Translations under genes and position numbers: made by a program
Assembly: GCF_037975245.1 (NCBI RefSeq)
Contig: NC_092562.1
Coordinates: 18,560,554 to 18,624,553, forward strand
DNA: 64,000 nucleotides
Origin: Apostichopus japonicus
Taxonomy: Eukaryota > Echinodermata > Holothuroidea > Aspidochirotida > Stichopodidae
Reading direction: 5' to 3'
Part shown: positions 49,826 to 62,290 of the stretch, piece after piece
How positions within the stretch are numbered: position 1 is the stretch's first letter
Layout of the letters: each line of letters starts with the position of its first letter
Notes under the pieces: generated by a model
The model's database searches: none
Seen by the model: only the letters and a program-made list of their open reading frames with translations
Told to the model about the DNA's origin: nothing

Positions 49826-51472
49826 AGATCTGTGTGCAACAGTTTTTCTTCAAGTTCTACGAAGCAGTTGTATGACCAATTGAAGAAACTCAAAAAGTTT
49901 GAAGTACAGTAAGTGTTAAATATTTCATTAAAGTGGGATTATATGCACTCCATAATCATGCAGTTACTGATACCAACCTCAGTGGTATACATTAGCAGTT
50001 ACAAGCAAAATTTTGTAGTGCTTAAGCAACTCTCAAAATTCAAGCAGAAGCAAATATTGATTAATATTAATGATAAAGGTGCTCTACCTGTTACCTATCA
50101 TCATCGCTCGGCCAAACGCTTTTAGATGTTTCGCTACTTGTTGCAAACTTTTGTTGTGCTATATAGTAATGATATGTATACTTTCAATGGTTAAGCACTG
50201 CATTTAAAGAAAAAATTATTGAAAAATGGGATCCAGTCCTTCTGGTCATATCATTGTTTGTAAGTTTATCGCCCTAAGCCTTGCCTTGTCATGAATTTTA
50301 CTTTCTGTGATTGAGTGCTTGAACTGTTGGCCCGTCCTGCCAGAAAATTTGAATCTAACACTGACTTACGTCGAGACGTGACCTTAGTGCCGCACATAGG
50401 TCACACTTGATCAGATCTCACTCTAAGCTTGGACTTGATACAATACACAGGAATGCGTACAGACTTCAATAGGCTATCAACTTGCCATACTGTATATCTG
50501 AATACTCGCATGCTCAAGGAGGATCAGATCCCACACTTGGGGATTCAAGTTGCTATACTCTGAATAATCGCATGCTTAAGGAGGATCAAGCAGACCCCAC
50601 AAATGAGGTGATCAACTTGCTAGTCTGAATCTCACATGCTCAAGTAGGACGAGACCTACAAGGGCGATCAACTTGCCAAAGTTTGCATTCTCGCATGCTC
50701 AAGGATGATCAGACCCTACAATTTGGGTGATCAACTTCCTATAGTATAAATTATTGCATGGTTAAGGAGGATCAGACCCACAAGGGCGAACAACATGCTA
50801 GTCTGAATATACTCCATACATGCTCATGTTGGATCAGACCCACAATTGGGGGATCAATTTGCTACAGTCTGAATGCTGGCATGCTCATGGAGGATCAGAT
50901 CTGCATTTGTGGCAATAAACAATATTGCTAGTCTAAATGCTTCACCTTGTTATTACCGAATGCTGCAACATACATTAATTTGAAGTACCCATTTTGTAAT
51001 GATTTTCACAGTAATATTTACTTTGTATTTAATTTCTGTAACTTTGAAGCAATGCTTACTATTCATGCGTCCTTTTTTTGCAGGCTGAGTTACCTCAATG
51101 ACGTTCTTGTCTCTCATGCTGTGGACCATCTCTACCACCTTGTCACAGGTTGCACCGAAACAGAAGCTGAAGCAGCCTGTAGTCAACTTCGCAAAAGCTT
51201 ACCAAAGTAATGATCCTGATGCACAATTATCTTTTCAATATGATATGTGGTGTAAACATGCATTTTTTAGCTTGAATGTGGTTACTTATTAACTTCTCTA
51301 TTTAGTCAATAATTTTAAACTTTTATGTATAGGTATAGGTTGGTGCCAAGGGTCAGAGCATTTCACCAGGATATGAAGGGAGGCTATCCAAGCTGAATAT
51401 GATGAGGTTGGAGATGATCAGGTGTTTGAGTATAACAACCAGTGGTTAAGACAAGAACTTGATAATTTATGA
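49826..51472 (+). pseudogene. Unidentified three-exon coding remnant inside the Ginger-like element
   Basis: Three blocks join in frame through plausible GT..AG introns: 49826-49908, 51084-51206 and 51333-51472. The first encodes a Ser-rich stretch then KQLYDQLKKLKKFEVQ. The second encodes LSYLNDVLVSHAVDHLYHLV and a CTETEAEAAC stretch. The third starts YRLVPRVRAFHQ, breaks frame near 51383, and in the next frame encodes an acidic tail ending QWLRQELDNL and a stop. I do not recognise the family. It could be an accessory gene of the transposon or a captured host fragment. The last integrase exon does not join it in phase. The region 49681-49777 is also open, but its role is unclear. Confidence 0.45.
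50440..50935. repeat. Minisatellite, about seven units of about 60-65 bp
   Basis: Repeated phrase CGCATGCTCAAGGAGGATCA at about 50508, 50568, 50633, 50692, 50754, 50815 and 50877, each followed by a CACAA..GG(G)GATCAACTTGCTA stretch. Lies in the long intron between the first two blocks of the unidentified gene. Confidence 0.85.
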
Positions 51473-53045
51473 TAAAAAGGTTTCTTTCTTTCATGCATAT
51501 CGTTATTGTTTGTCCCCAGCCCCACTGATAGACAATTCCAGAAAAAAATCCTGCTTAAAGTGTAAGTATGTTTATATGTGCAAGATAGATTAAAAACAGC
51601 AAGCAACAAGAAAAACAAAGCATAAATGCCGTCAGATAGCACTTTTTGGAACCGACAAGTGTCCTTATATTAAACAATATTTAATTCACACATTCCCTCT
51701 GCTCAAACCACACTAGATTGGTTTCAATTCAATTCATAACCCCCCCCCCCCCCTCCCTCACACACTTCCTCCCCCTCCATATATATCAATGGGTCTGTTT
51801 TTCTCCCCCTGGCAAGGAGAAAATGTGCACACAATTAGTATACTAAATAGAATTAGTAATTCTATTATCTTATAATGCATAAATAATGTCATTGTAAGGT
51901 TGAATCAAGAGCAATGTTCCCAGAGAACTCCAGTCAGAATGATAGGTATAAGTAAATCCTGGGATTGTTTTTGTTGATTGTGAAGTTCAAAGGACTCTAA
52001 GGTGACAAAATTCTAACAAAAGTCTCACATAACAAGCATATATTTTACCACACGTTGAAATTAAGTTGTTGTATTGGTAGTTGTAATCTATAAACTCGTG
52101 TGTCACATCCAGGACAGTAAATGGCAGTTAGTTCGTCTTTCTTCAGGTAAATGGAATTTTTACATTCACCATCTAATTTGTTAAATTCTGTTCTGCTATG
52201 CTTTGCTTTGGTCACACGAGTAGGTACTAATTAACAGAAAACTGGCTAAAACAAGCAGAACAATTATCTTTCCAAGATGAGGGAAGCAAGCTCACTTGAT
52301 ATAGCATACATTCATTGTTAGTTCTAAGCATAACCTTAGAGTCGTGACGGTATGGGTTAGAAAAATATGATTTGTCATATTGCGTCATCTCAATATCAAT
52401 GCTTAATTTGTTTGCTGATTTAATAAACCTATGCGTTAATACTTGTGTGTGCGGTATGACACCTGGCTTCAAACACGCTATCTCAAGAAGGGAAGCTTGG
52501 AAAATGTAAGATGTATGTGAATCATATTGATTATATCCTATATTTTTGGGGTGGATGTCAAAGGGTAAACAGGGTTCAAGTTGTGAAAACCTTGTAAAAA
52601 TTATAAGTTCAAGAAAGGAACCTGAACAGATATCATATTTAGTCTGTAAGTATACCACATGGCTAAAAGGGGCCTTTGTTATTGTGGAGATTAACAGTGG
52701 TCAAATTTTGTAAACCTTTAAAACTTGATATCTCAAGATGAGGAAGCTGCAGGAAATCTCATATTTACTGTAGTATGTATCACATTGAGTGAGTACAAGC
52801 AGGCTATCAGTGGTCATTTGTGTCAGCATCTGTCATTGTGAATGTACTGTTTGTCACTTCTTGCTGTATTACTAAGATCAAGTGTGTCAGTATGTCCCAT
52901 TCATATGAAATGATACTCATGTTGGATCATAGAAACCACAGTCTGGTTTATGCATACATGCTACTTGACAGCTGTCCTCATATGCCATTCAAGTATATCA
53001 AGGCAAGTAACAACTGGGATATAGTTTCTTTATCTGTGATGCATT
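51473..53045. other. No gene seen; repeat units at 52450-52840
   Basis: Contains a poly-C run near 51742 and more of the TATCTCA/GAAGCTTGG repeat. The minus-strand frame 52227-52658 overlaps that repeat and has no domain. Confidence 0.4.
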
Positions 53046-53663
53046 ATGCAGTTGTTGCAACTGAATAAGCGTTTTCGTAGAAAAGGTCTTGTATCATGTA
53101 AGTTAACTAAAAACTCAATTAAAGATGCAGAAGTAGAACGCACTCATCATACAGTATATCTAGGTGTTTGTATTGATGACAAACTCAGTTTCACTGGTCA
53201 TATAAGCAGAATACTTAAACGGGTGTACTTCATAGTCTCAACTCTATCGTATATAGTTCCATATTTTCATGTTGATGTAAGGAAAAGAGTTTTTACTGCC
53301 AATATCTTACCACACCTAATATATGCTGTTTCTGCTTGGTATCACGTTTTACTGATTAAAGATAATAAGAGATTTTTTTTTTTAAAGTATTGTACTAGAA
53401 TTTTTAATATAGATTTTAACTTTCTTAAGAGTACTGTAAACAATGCTGCTAAAAATGAGTTCATTAGAAGTGTAAATTGCATACAGAGAAATGACAGACA
53501 TTCTTTGCATACCGAACTTAACTCTCTACTTCGAGAAACTACTAAGTATAATCTGAGAAACAAAGCAATAACACCAAAATTCAGAATTAATGTGTATAAA
53601 AATAGTTTTATTTATCGTGCTGCTATTTATTTACAAAATGGTAATCTGGATAATTTATTGTAG
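53046..53663 (+). pseudogene. LINE (non-LTR retrotransposon) fragment, C-terminal part of reverse transcriptase ORF
   Basis: A 205-codon frame contains a YLGVCIDDKLSFTGHI stretch and a later ILPHLIYAVSAWYHV stretch, the usual thumb and C-terminal pattern of CR1/Jockey-like non-LTR ORF2 proteins. The catalytic palm motifs are absent, so this is a 5'-truncated copy. A TATGTG-rich tract follows at 53688-53735, as often seen at LINE 3' ends. It lies inside the Ginger-like element and must postdate it. Confidence 0.8.
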
Positions 53664-53739
53664 ACAGCTGCACTTGTACGTTTTGTATATCTATATATGT
53701 ATATGTGTATATGTATGTGTATATGTATGTGTTAGGAAA

Positions 53740-55262
53740 AGGTGGGCCAAATATGTAGACAAAAGCAAGAGAAATGTTAACTGATACCAAGTTGTCTGAA
53801 TTGTGTACAAATATGATTTCACTGGCTTCAGCTTGCATTTCCCAATTAGCCCTAATTCATTTTTTTCTTTTCCAACATTTGAACAATAGTCATTGAGATA
53901 CTTTGACTAACACTAAACAATCTGAGTGTAGTAGAGCTGGTTTTCACACAGCCTCCTTTCCCAGTATTTATGTTAAGCCTGATACTTAGTGTGACCAGCA
54001 GCATGTCATTTGAAGGTAGTCTGTATAGGCCACAAAGTTGTATTGTGACATCAAGAAGTACTTTCCTTGAAGTCTTTATAATCTCCAAATTTTTCTCAGA
54101 CATTTTAAAAGAACATGCAAAAGGACAGAATGTCCCAGTGAGGTAAATTTCCTACAGGTGGTACAAAAGCAGTTTAATAATTTTGACCATAGGTGACCAT
54201 ATTTTAGTATCTGGCATATTTGAAGCCAATGCAACATAACTTTCAGCTGATTTTTGTTGAAAATAAATGATATAGCTTAGAGGCCTTTATGCCCATTAAC
54301 AATACATCGTAGCAACGTTTTTGGTGTTTATCAATACCAGTTGTGCATGGTGAGATATTCGTTTGGAAATACCTTCCATAATGAATAATGCACTGCCTGA
54401 CTGTGCAGGCAATATATCATGATTCGATCGTTGACATGTCATGAACACACGAAAACACCCTACAAAAACCCTCTGCTCCTATACCATATGATTTTATATT
54501 GCTTCCCAAGTACCATTTCCAACCAGCTAGGCATTGCCCAATCTTAAAATATATCACATGAAAAGGAATTCCCAAGTATTTTTCACCATGGTTCATATTC
54601 ATAGCCTGTCGATAATTGGATTAACAGTAGTCTACCTTTAATTGATTGCCTGACCAACAATCATTGCTAGGCTACAACTGTGGACGCCAAAGCATGGTTT
54701 ACTTTGATTTATGTAACCTTTTTTTTCCATGTGAATGTCATTTTGTCTTGAGATCCCCAAGATTTCAAAAGTTACTAGATGTGAGGCTATCTGTTATTGT
54801 CAATGGTTTTCAAGCATTAGTATTTAAAGTAGAAGGGAAATTGGATGATTTTCTATAAAACAAAGTATTTGAAACAGCTTGTACTAAAAATAAAGAAACA
54901 GATACAGTTGTTCTATGTCACAATAGACGTAGGATGTTGCACGAGTCTTGCAGCACTTTTGTCATTTTATAGAAATGTATTTATCTAATGCAGCAGAGAA
55001 CATGAAGGAGAATTAAATTTGCAATAAATTTTAAATTAAATTGATATTTCCATTCATTTGTGTCTGTCCAAATAGTATCATGCAAGAAATCATTAATGAC
55101 CATATATTTCAGCCGTTCATCATGTAGTGAAATTGGTCTAAGTTCCCCTATAAATCTTATAAATTTGAAAGGGCATACTCCAAAGAGGCCTTGCTGTCCT
55201 GATGTTTTTGCACTACGTTTCCATGCAGAAGAGCTTGTAGGACACATTTATCCGTACTATTC
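53740..55262. other. Right part of the Ginger-like element, no gene seen
   Basis: No recognised coding block; scattered short frames only. Confidence 0.4.
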
Positions 55263-55443
55263 TCTCATCCTGTCCGCGCGGACAGAAAATCACCACACAC
55301 GGACGTTTTTTCCTAGTTAATAGTGTCCGTCCGGACAGATAATACTGTCCGCCGGACACAATTCCCCCCGAGAAAGTTGTCCTACGGACACAATTCCCGT
55401 GGAATAGTGTCCGTGAGACGCCCGGACACTATTCCCTGTCACA

Positions 55444-55690
55444 GCATAAGGTTATATCAACAAGCTCCAATATTTTAGATTCTACATTTACAAAACCCAT
55501 TACATTAAAAACGTGTAATCGACGCGGGATTTAGCATCAAGACCCCCATTTAATTCCGGATTTGATGCCAGCATAAGGTCATATCAACTAGCTTCAATAT
55601 TTTAGATTCTACATTTGCAAAACCCATTACTTTACAAAGTGAACGTGTAATCGACACGGGATTTAGCTACAAAACCCCCATTTAATTTAA
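55444..55690. repeat. Satellite of about 125 bp, right part (two units)
   Basis: Continues exactly where the left part stops at 41246. The last unit runs into an ATTGAATTCAATCCACGTA tract that also follows satellite units at 58263 and in family R1. Confidence 0.9.
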
Positions 55691-55744
55691 AGAAAAGAAA
55701 AAACTCATTGTCATAATCATTGAATTCAATCCACGTAACAGTTT

Positions 55745-55824
55745 CTTTATATATATAAAGATATAGATATAGATAAAGATATATATATATATATATATAT
55801 GTGTATATATATGTATATATATAT
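55745..55824. repeat. AT-rich microsatellite
   Basis: (ATATAG)n changing into (TA)n with GTGTA and GTA interruptions. Confidence 0.85.
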
Positions 55825-57000
55825 ATAAATCCTTGTTGAATAATTGAAGTCAACAATGCAAAAACAACTCCAGAGATCAAAATGATCCAATGAAAAATGA
55901 AAATTAACATTAGGTCATTTCATTACAATAAATCAATACAATTCAATATAATATAATAATTCAAATTTTAGAATGAAGACAGCTTTACTGGTGATAATTA
56001 GCTTCAGTGACAAGAGTCTCAACATAACATATGCAGACACTTTTGATTAACAAACAAGAGCCAAAATAAGTGTCTTACAATAGGGTATCGATTATTATTG
56101 GTTTTATCGAATTGACAGATTTGGTTTCTCGCCGTTAGTACAGCAAATTCCAATGAAATTTGTTTCAAACTGTTGTGACTTAAATGATAAACACAGCAGG
56201 AGCCTTTACTGCTTTCTATTGTATAAACTTGTAAGTATCTTGTTGAATGTTGTGACTTATAACAGTGACTGTTATTCAACAACTTGCTAAACTTTTTTTT
56301 TTCTTGTTTACTTCTTTTTAAAGTCTCTTTTCTTATATTCCAATGTGGCATATTCATTCCACTATTAAGAAGGGAAAATAAACAAAACTCTCTAAGAAAA
56401 ATATGTTGTGTGAATATTGTGTGTTGAAAACTAAGTCTATTTTAATAAATAATTTGGAAAACTGGCAATGAACAGTCACATAACAACAAGAGAACAGCTA
56501 GAGTAAAAAGGATTTATTCTCTGAAAGAAGGAAGATTGTCCTGATGATCAGATATACACATTTTAATGAATCACCCATGGTACAATGTTTGCAATGTGCA
56601 TCGTGTAACAACAATGTATCATGATGATATATTGATCTAAAACTAAGCTGATTAGTAAAGCCTGTGAATTTGACTTTAACTATTATTTGAGTTTCATCCA
56701 AATGAGCATCACATTAAAAGTAGACTGTCAATTTTGCTTTATTAAACATAAAAGTTTGTACTGATAAGAAATTAAATTTCACATTAAAGAATCAATGGAG
56801 GTAAAGTGATAGAAATGAACAGTGTATCCAAGGTATGCTCTAGTGGCCCCAAATATGCAATATATTCAAATATGGTCACTTTAGGTCAGAATTCTCAATG
56901 GAAATTGTTCTTGATTTATTTTTGTCGAGAAAGCTGAGATCCAGCCAAGGTCTTTGAACAGAATGGGCACTGTGACAATCTCTGAGGACCTCCTTGTCTT
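55825..57000. repeat. Long direct duplication, copy 1
   Basis: About 1.18 kb closely matching 62821-64000 in the same orientation, with small indels. Both copies start AAATCCTTGTTGAATAATTG right after a TA run. No domain was recognised in the minus-strand frames at 56019-56357 and 56498-56701; the second recurs with only two residue changes in the other copy. Confidence 0.9.
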
Positions 57001-57664
57001 TGCTGAAGCGGTTTATGAGCTGTAAATTAGAAGTAAAAGAAATTTCGAATTGCACTTAAATCAGGGTTACAAATGCATTGGTAACACACACGGTCACCAC
57101 AAACTGCCAAATTACATTCACTGTACACAGAGCCAATCATTACTGATATAGACATTGATGTCTTCTTTAATTAAAAAGAAATATATATTTCAATAAATTC
57201 AGACGAAGACACTTTCACACCTTTCACGAAGTGTTCCCAGAACATTCTTCTTTCATCAGATTCTGGAGTAAATTTTCCTGTGGTGTATATGATAACAGCT
57301 TAAATTACTTATGAACTCTGGTTGGATTATTCATCAACATTAGCCATATTGTGGTCCAGAATGATTTAAGGGACAAGGAGTTTTACAGTGTAGTTAGTCC
57401 AGGCTTGTCCATTGTGTGTGTTTCATCACTTGATTTCACATTGCAAGTAAACCAATATGACATGTGAGTGACAGATTAGCAATGTTGTGTAGCAACGGTA
57501 AGTAACGATAAAGTGTATGAATAATACAGGCTTCTACATTTTAAAGGAAAAACAAAATACTTAATTTCTGTTTTACTACACTAAGCTTTTTCAAACTTTT
57601 ATTCTTGCTGACCCCAAAAAAAACTCGAATGGCAATTAAAGGGTGTGAAGACTCGCGCAAAAAG
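57001..57664. other. No gene seen
   Basis: May continue the duplicated block; the second copy runs off the window, so the boundary cannot be placed. Confidence 0.35.
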
Positions 57665-57850
57665 AAACGTATAATGCCGGTAATCTGACATAGTTTCGAA
57701 TGGGGTGTAACAGAAGTGTTAGACACCACCATCGATGCCAGAATATACACACACAGCTTGCTACCGTCGGTAATAAGACGCTAGTGTACACTCAGTGTAT
57801 ACAGCTGCGGTCAATACCCACGGCATAGTGTATAGACGATACAGCGATTG
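57665..57850. repeat. Dispersed repeat shared with 4870-5060
   Basis: See the other copy; same orientation, similar length. Confidence 0.6.
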
Positions 57851-57879
57851 ACATCTCAGGTCCAGCTAAAGATAACAAG

Positions 57880-58232
57880 GTATCACATTTGCAAAACCCA
57901 TTACTTTATTAACGTGTAGTCGACGCGGGATTTGGCCACAAAACCCCCCTTTTAAATCCGGATTTGACCCTGAAGCCAATGCCAGCATAAAGTCATATCA
58001 ACTAGCTTCAATATTTTAGATTCTACATTTGCAAAACCCATTACATTAAAAACATGTTCGACGCGGGATTTAGCAACAAAACCCCCTTTAAAATCCGGAT
58101 TTGATGCCAGCATAAGGTCATATCAACTAGCTTCAATATTTTAGATTCTACATTTGCAAAACCCATTACTTGACAAAGTGAACGTGTAATCGACGCGGGA
58201 TTTAGCCACAAAACCCCCATTTAAATCCGTGT
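57880..58232. repeat. Satellite of about 125 bp, three units
   Basis: Same unit as at 41 and 55.4 kb. The last unit leads into ATTGAATTCAATCCACGTA and a (ATAGAT)n run. Confidence 0.9.
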
Positions 58233-58282
58233 TTAAAGACAAGAAAATACTCATTGTCTTTATCATTGAATTCAATCCACGT

Positions 58283-58370
58283 AGATATAGATATAGATAT
58301 AGAAATAGATATCGATATAGATATAGATATAGATATAGATATAGATAAAGATAAAGATATAGATATAGAC
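58283..58370. repeat. (ATAGAT)n microsatellite
   Basis: Hexanucleotide run with a few changes. It is the target of the TIR element that starts at 58374, since ATAGAT units resume at 60258. Confidence 0.9.
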
Positions 58371-58373
58371 ATC

Positions 58374-60257
58374 AGGCGCGTATCCAAGGGGGTGTTGGGG
58401 GCGCACGCCCCCCGGATAAGAAAAGAGGAGAGGAAAAAAAGAGAAGAAAAAGGGGGAAAGAGGGGGGGGGGGAAAGAGGAGGAGGAGAGGAAGGAAGGAA
58501 AAGAAAAAAAAAAGAAAGAGAGAAAACGGAGAAAAGGAGGGAGTAAACTAAAAACTGCCAAGACACCGGGAAGAGAAAGAGGAACAGTGACATCATTACA
58601 GCGCTGATCCCTATTATATACACATGGCCGGGTAGCCAGTGAAGGATCGAGGACTTCGGAAGGGGCGTGGGCCTCACCCTACCCCTTACACTGACAACTC
58701 CATTTTTGACGTTTCTATTTTTCCTCTCTCACTAATGTATCTATATAAATACTATATATGGTCTATCATAACGCGTGTGTGTGTATGGACGCCTTAAACA
58801 ATTGTGCTATGAAACCAACTGTGGGTGGTCTCGAACTCGACCGAGCCGTCGGGGAACATGACGCATTTCGGGAAGGGGCGACAGCCCCCCCCCCCCCCCG
58901 AGCATATTTTTTTTATGATATCGCTAGTAATTTCAAAATAGAAAATGCTTTGATGCAATTTACAAGGCATGGGAAGTGTCATTTCCAGCGATCTGGGAGG
59001 TATTTTCGGCCAAAACTTTCTTGTACGCTTCGCGCCAACTCGTGGTGGCGCTACGCTTAGATAGTTTGCCTACAGACTTCGCCCCTCCCTTGACAAATTA
59101 TTCGCTGCGCACATGTTCGAATTTGTAAAGCAAACAGCAGATATCACATCATTTCAGTCGGCATGAAAATGGCGGTTCCAGGATGAACAGCCTAAAAACT
59201 GTCGATGTGTGTAGTCATAGGAACCCGATTTGATTTGGGGGGCTGTGATGACTTGCCCGATAAATATAACCTAAAATTTTCGCGCGCGTTCAACAACTTA
59301 ATATCAATTATCATGCAAGCATCGGTTATTACATCGCATACCATCGTGTACCGTACGGTCCGTGGAAATTGCGCAGTATACCGCGGGATGTTAATGCAAA
59401 CAACGAAATGTCTTATGTAGATGGAGAAAAAGCATGCAGGTCCAATTATGTCAAATTCTCTTTTACATTAGTAATGGCGAATTAGTCGACCAAGCTTAGA
59501 ACTTTATTTTAATTATCAAGGAGATATTTTTTTTCATTTCCTTTAGCTATGCATAATTGCAATTTATTTTTCTTTCAGGAGGAACCCCCCCCCCCCCGCC
59601 TCCTACGCCTATGTGTGTAGTGTTCGGTTTCGGCAATGTCTGGTATTATTTCATTTCCTTCAATTAAGTTTAAAAATAATTGTTATAAGAGGGTTTAATA
59701 TTTCTACACCAATAAATTAACTGTGTCTGAGTTTTCGAAAATTTCCTTACCAACATTCTTCATCATATTTCCCTCTACTCGTGTAATTTTGACCGGTCTG
59801 TTAGGGGTTCAAGGAGGTTTTTCTATATTGGTTGTCCATAGATGACATATTTTTCAACATTATGGGTATGTTTTGAAGTGAATTTTCAAATTCTGAACGA
59901 ATAATGGGCTGAAAAACCTTGAAAAGTGGGGCTGTCGGGTATTGTGGGTCGCGACGTAGAATCACCTACAAAAGCAATGATCCACAGGAATATGCGATGA
60001 GTTCGAACATGATTTGTGACTGAAGAAAATCTTTAAAAAGTTTATGGATGGAAAAAAAAACTATTGGAAAATACTTGGTTCTCAGGCAAAAGTGTACATC
60101 TGGTTGGTCATTTTCAAGCCCAAGAAGTGCCATTTCCGGTGATCTGTGGGGTATAAAAACCAGATTTTTCCTTGTACGCTGCGCGCCAACCAATGGTGGC
60201 GCTCCGCTTAGATAGTAATTCGCGCCCCCCGGATAGAAAATCCTGCATACGCCCCTG
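58374..60257. mobile_element. TIR element (about 1.9 kb) inserted in microsatellite
   Basis: Left end CAGGCGCGTATCCAAG and right end (inverted) CAGGGGCGTATGCAGG, each followed by a GGGGGGCGC-type stretch. The interior includes purine-rich DNA at 58425-58550, a poly-C run near 58887, copies of the GCGCCAACTCGTGGTGGCGC tract (59030 and 60180) and a nested MITE. No transposase was seen. The target duplication is masked by the microsatellite. Confidence 0.65.
59216..59613. mobile_element. hAT-type MITE with perfect 8-bp target duplication (nested)
   Basis: Flanked by TGTGTAGT at 59208-59215 and 59614-59621. Ends CATAGGAACCC and ..GCCTCCTACGCCTATG are of the same type as the element at 48090-49052. 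Confidence 0.85.
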
Positions 60258-60283
60258 GATATAGATAGATATAGATATATAGA

Positions 60284-60835
60284 TGAGGTTCGAAACCGGT
60301 AAGGAAGGTCGTAATTCCACTTTAAGCGTATGTCACCTGTATCGAACAATAATAGTTCTGTTTTTTTGTGACATATTTTGCCTTACTCTAGAGATCAAAC
60401 ATGATGCTAACCAACTCGAAAATCATTGTGATTCCTAAAGCCGGATCTCGAAAGAGATACTTTGAACAGACTTTATGTTAATGCAATGGAGGTAAACGAC
60501 AAAGGCAAATGAAACTATATAAATGAAAATCGTAATGAGTTGGAAAATCAAGAACAGTGAATAAACTTTCAGCCTCCACCGGGATTCCAACCACGGGCCT
60601 CCCGCTCTGTACGCGGACACCCTAACCACTAGGCTATGGACGCTGATTGTATGTCCAGAGGTTCAAAACCGGTAAGGAAGGTCGTATTTCCACTGTAGGC
60701 GTTTGTCACCTGTATCGAACAATACTAGTTCTGTTTTTGGTAACATATTTTGCCTTACTCTAGAGATCAAACATGATGCTAACCAACTCGAAATCATTTG
60801 TGATTCCTAAAGCAGTCAGTTCAAAGTATCTCTTT
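60284..60835 (-). repeat. Tandem tRNA-headed repeat (family A), about 1.5 units
   Basis: Minus-strand relative of 26519-26965 with a period of about 363 bp, judged from the two GCTTTAGGAATCAC tracts at about 60443 and 60806. The tRNA-like head is at 60571-60644. Confidence 0.8.
60571..60644 (-). mobile_element. tRNA-like SINE head
   Basis: On the minus strand, A-box-like TAGCCTAGTGG and a weakened B-box (GGTTGGAATCC). Acceptor arms do not pair; promoter of a SINE-like repeat, not a tRNA gene. Confidence 0.7.
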
Positions 60836-60837
60836 AT

Positions 60838-60839
60838 AA

Positions 60840-60927
<88 letters not shown>
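60838..60927. repeat. (TA)n microsatellite
   Basis: Pure TA run of about 85 bp, directly abutting the 3' end of the Penelope-like element. Confidence 0.95.
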
Positions 60928-60930
<3 letters not shown>

Positions 60931-61023
60931 ATAATATACTTAACTAAACTATCATCATACTGCTACTCGGAGTTTCACGTGTGCGGCTCGCGCACCGATC
61001 ATCAGGCAACTGAACAACATAGG

Positions 61024-62290
61024 CTATCTCGGCTTCAGGCGTGTGTGTTTACGGTTGCCATGGCGACAGTGCGATAACAGCTCGGTTCTTTTGTTGATGC
61101 ATCTGTCATTCGATTGTATTATGGCCAGCTTCTCTTCCATGCATAGCTTGCATGATCCTGATTCGCGTTGGTGTGTGTCGGATTTCTTCAATATGTTCCA
61201 TTCAATAGTGTAGTCTCTCCCCTTGCTTTTCAGTGCCCAGATATGCTTTGATAGTTCTGTCTCCTTTTCATATTTTTTGTTGCGAAACGACTTCGTGTGG
61301 TTGCGGTACCTAGATTTGAAGTCACTCCCGGTGAGCCCAACGTATGACCGCGAGTCGGAACCGGAAGTGACGGTAGCTTCGTTCACAATTGAGTTGGCTA
61401 AGCACTCTCCACGCAGGGGGCAGGCTCCTTTATCTCTACAGTTGCAGGATTTGGTGGCGTTTGTTGTTGTGTTGTTTTGCCGCATTATTCTGGCGTTGTG
61501 GGACTTGATGATGGAATCCATGTTTTTCATGCAACTGTAGCTCACTTTCATGGTGTTTCTGTTGAAGATCTTCCTCAGCTTACTCCCACGTGGAAAGTGC
61601 CTATCTATGAGCTTGAGCAACTGTGACCCCACGTTGGTTTCCACGTTCCTACTAAATGGTGGGTTGAACCATGTGATTTTCCTCTGGCGGTTCTTTCTTT
61701 TTTTTTCTTGAGTATTGTTGGTGCGCCCCCGTCGTCGTATGTAATGGTACGTTCGTATCCGCTTTTCTTTAGCGCTGCGTTGTAAGGCGGTGCTGCCATG
61801 CTGAATACTCTCTCATTCGGCGAGAGTTCCCTGATCCTCTTTTCAATGGCTGTAGGAATGTGTTTGGTGATGGTGGGTGGGTGGTTAGATTTGACATGTA
61901 TGTATAGCGGTTCATCGTTGGGCTTCCTGTATGGTTTGTGGGTTCCAGATTCTAGGTCCATGGTTGTGTCAAGGAAGTTAGTCGACTTTAGGTTCGTCTG
62001 GGCCGTGATGCTGAGACCATGTGCCTGGAAAATCTTGACTAGCTCTTTGCGGGTGCGGTCTGCCTGTCTGCCGGAGTAACCTCGCATGACGGCAAGGCCG
62101 TCATCTCTGTAAAGACCGACGCTGGCCACCTCTAACTTCGCTTCTAGTTGGTGTAGTATGTGGAGGCCTACCAACTCACATATTTCTGCGCCGTCGTAAG
62201 CCCCCATCGTTACGTCAAATTCCTTTGTGGTGTCTCTCTTCACCCAGGGTTTGCCATCATGGTCGTACAGTACTGATCTTCTCGCATGGA
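61024..62290 (-). pseudogene. Penelope-like RT plus GIY-YIG endonuclease, 5'-truncated, frameshifted
   Basis: Reading from 62290: DVTMGAYDGAEICELVGL, then the catalytic GLYRDDGLAV (YxDD type), then NLKSTNFLDTTMDL, PYRKPNDEPLYIHVKSNHPP and an ALKKSGYERT stretch, all typical of Penelope-like reverse transcriptases after motif B. The frame shifts in a 9-A run (61707-61715) and continues with ITWFNPPFSRNV, a Cys-rich CNCRDKGACPLRGEC stretch and a GIY-YIG endonuclease core (YVGLTGSDFKSRYRNHTKSF, later ELSKHIWALK). It ends at 61024. The N-terminal half of the RT is missing at the fold-back junction. Confidence 0.9.

Noticed and set aside
58202-58677. Open frames on both strands of about 100-120 codons
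   Set aside because: Low-complexity (ATAGAT)n and purine/pyrimidine tracts; not coding.
61223-62079. Plus-strand frames opposite the Penelope-like element
   Set aside because: Antisense shadows of the reverse transcriptase and endonuclease frames.
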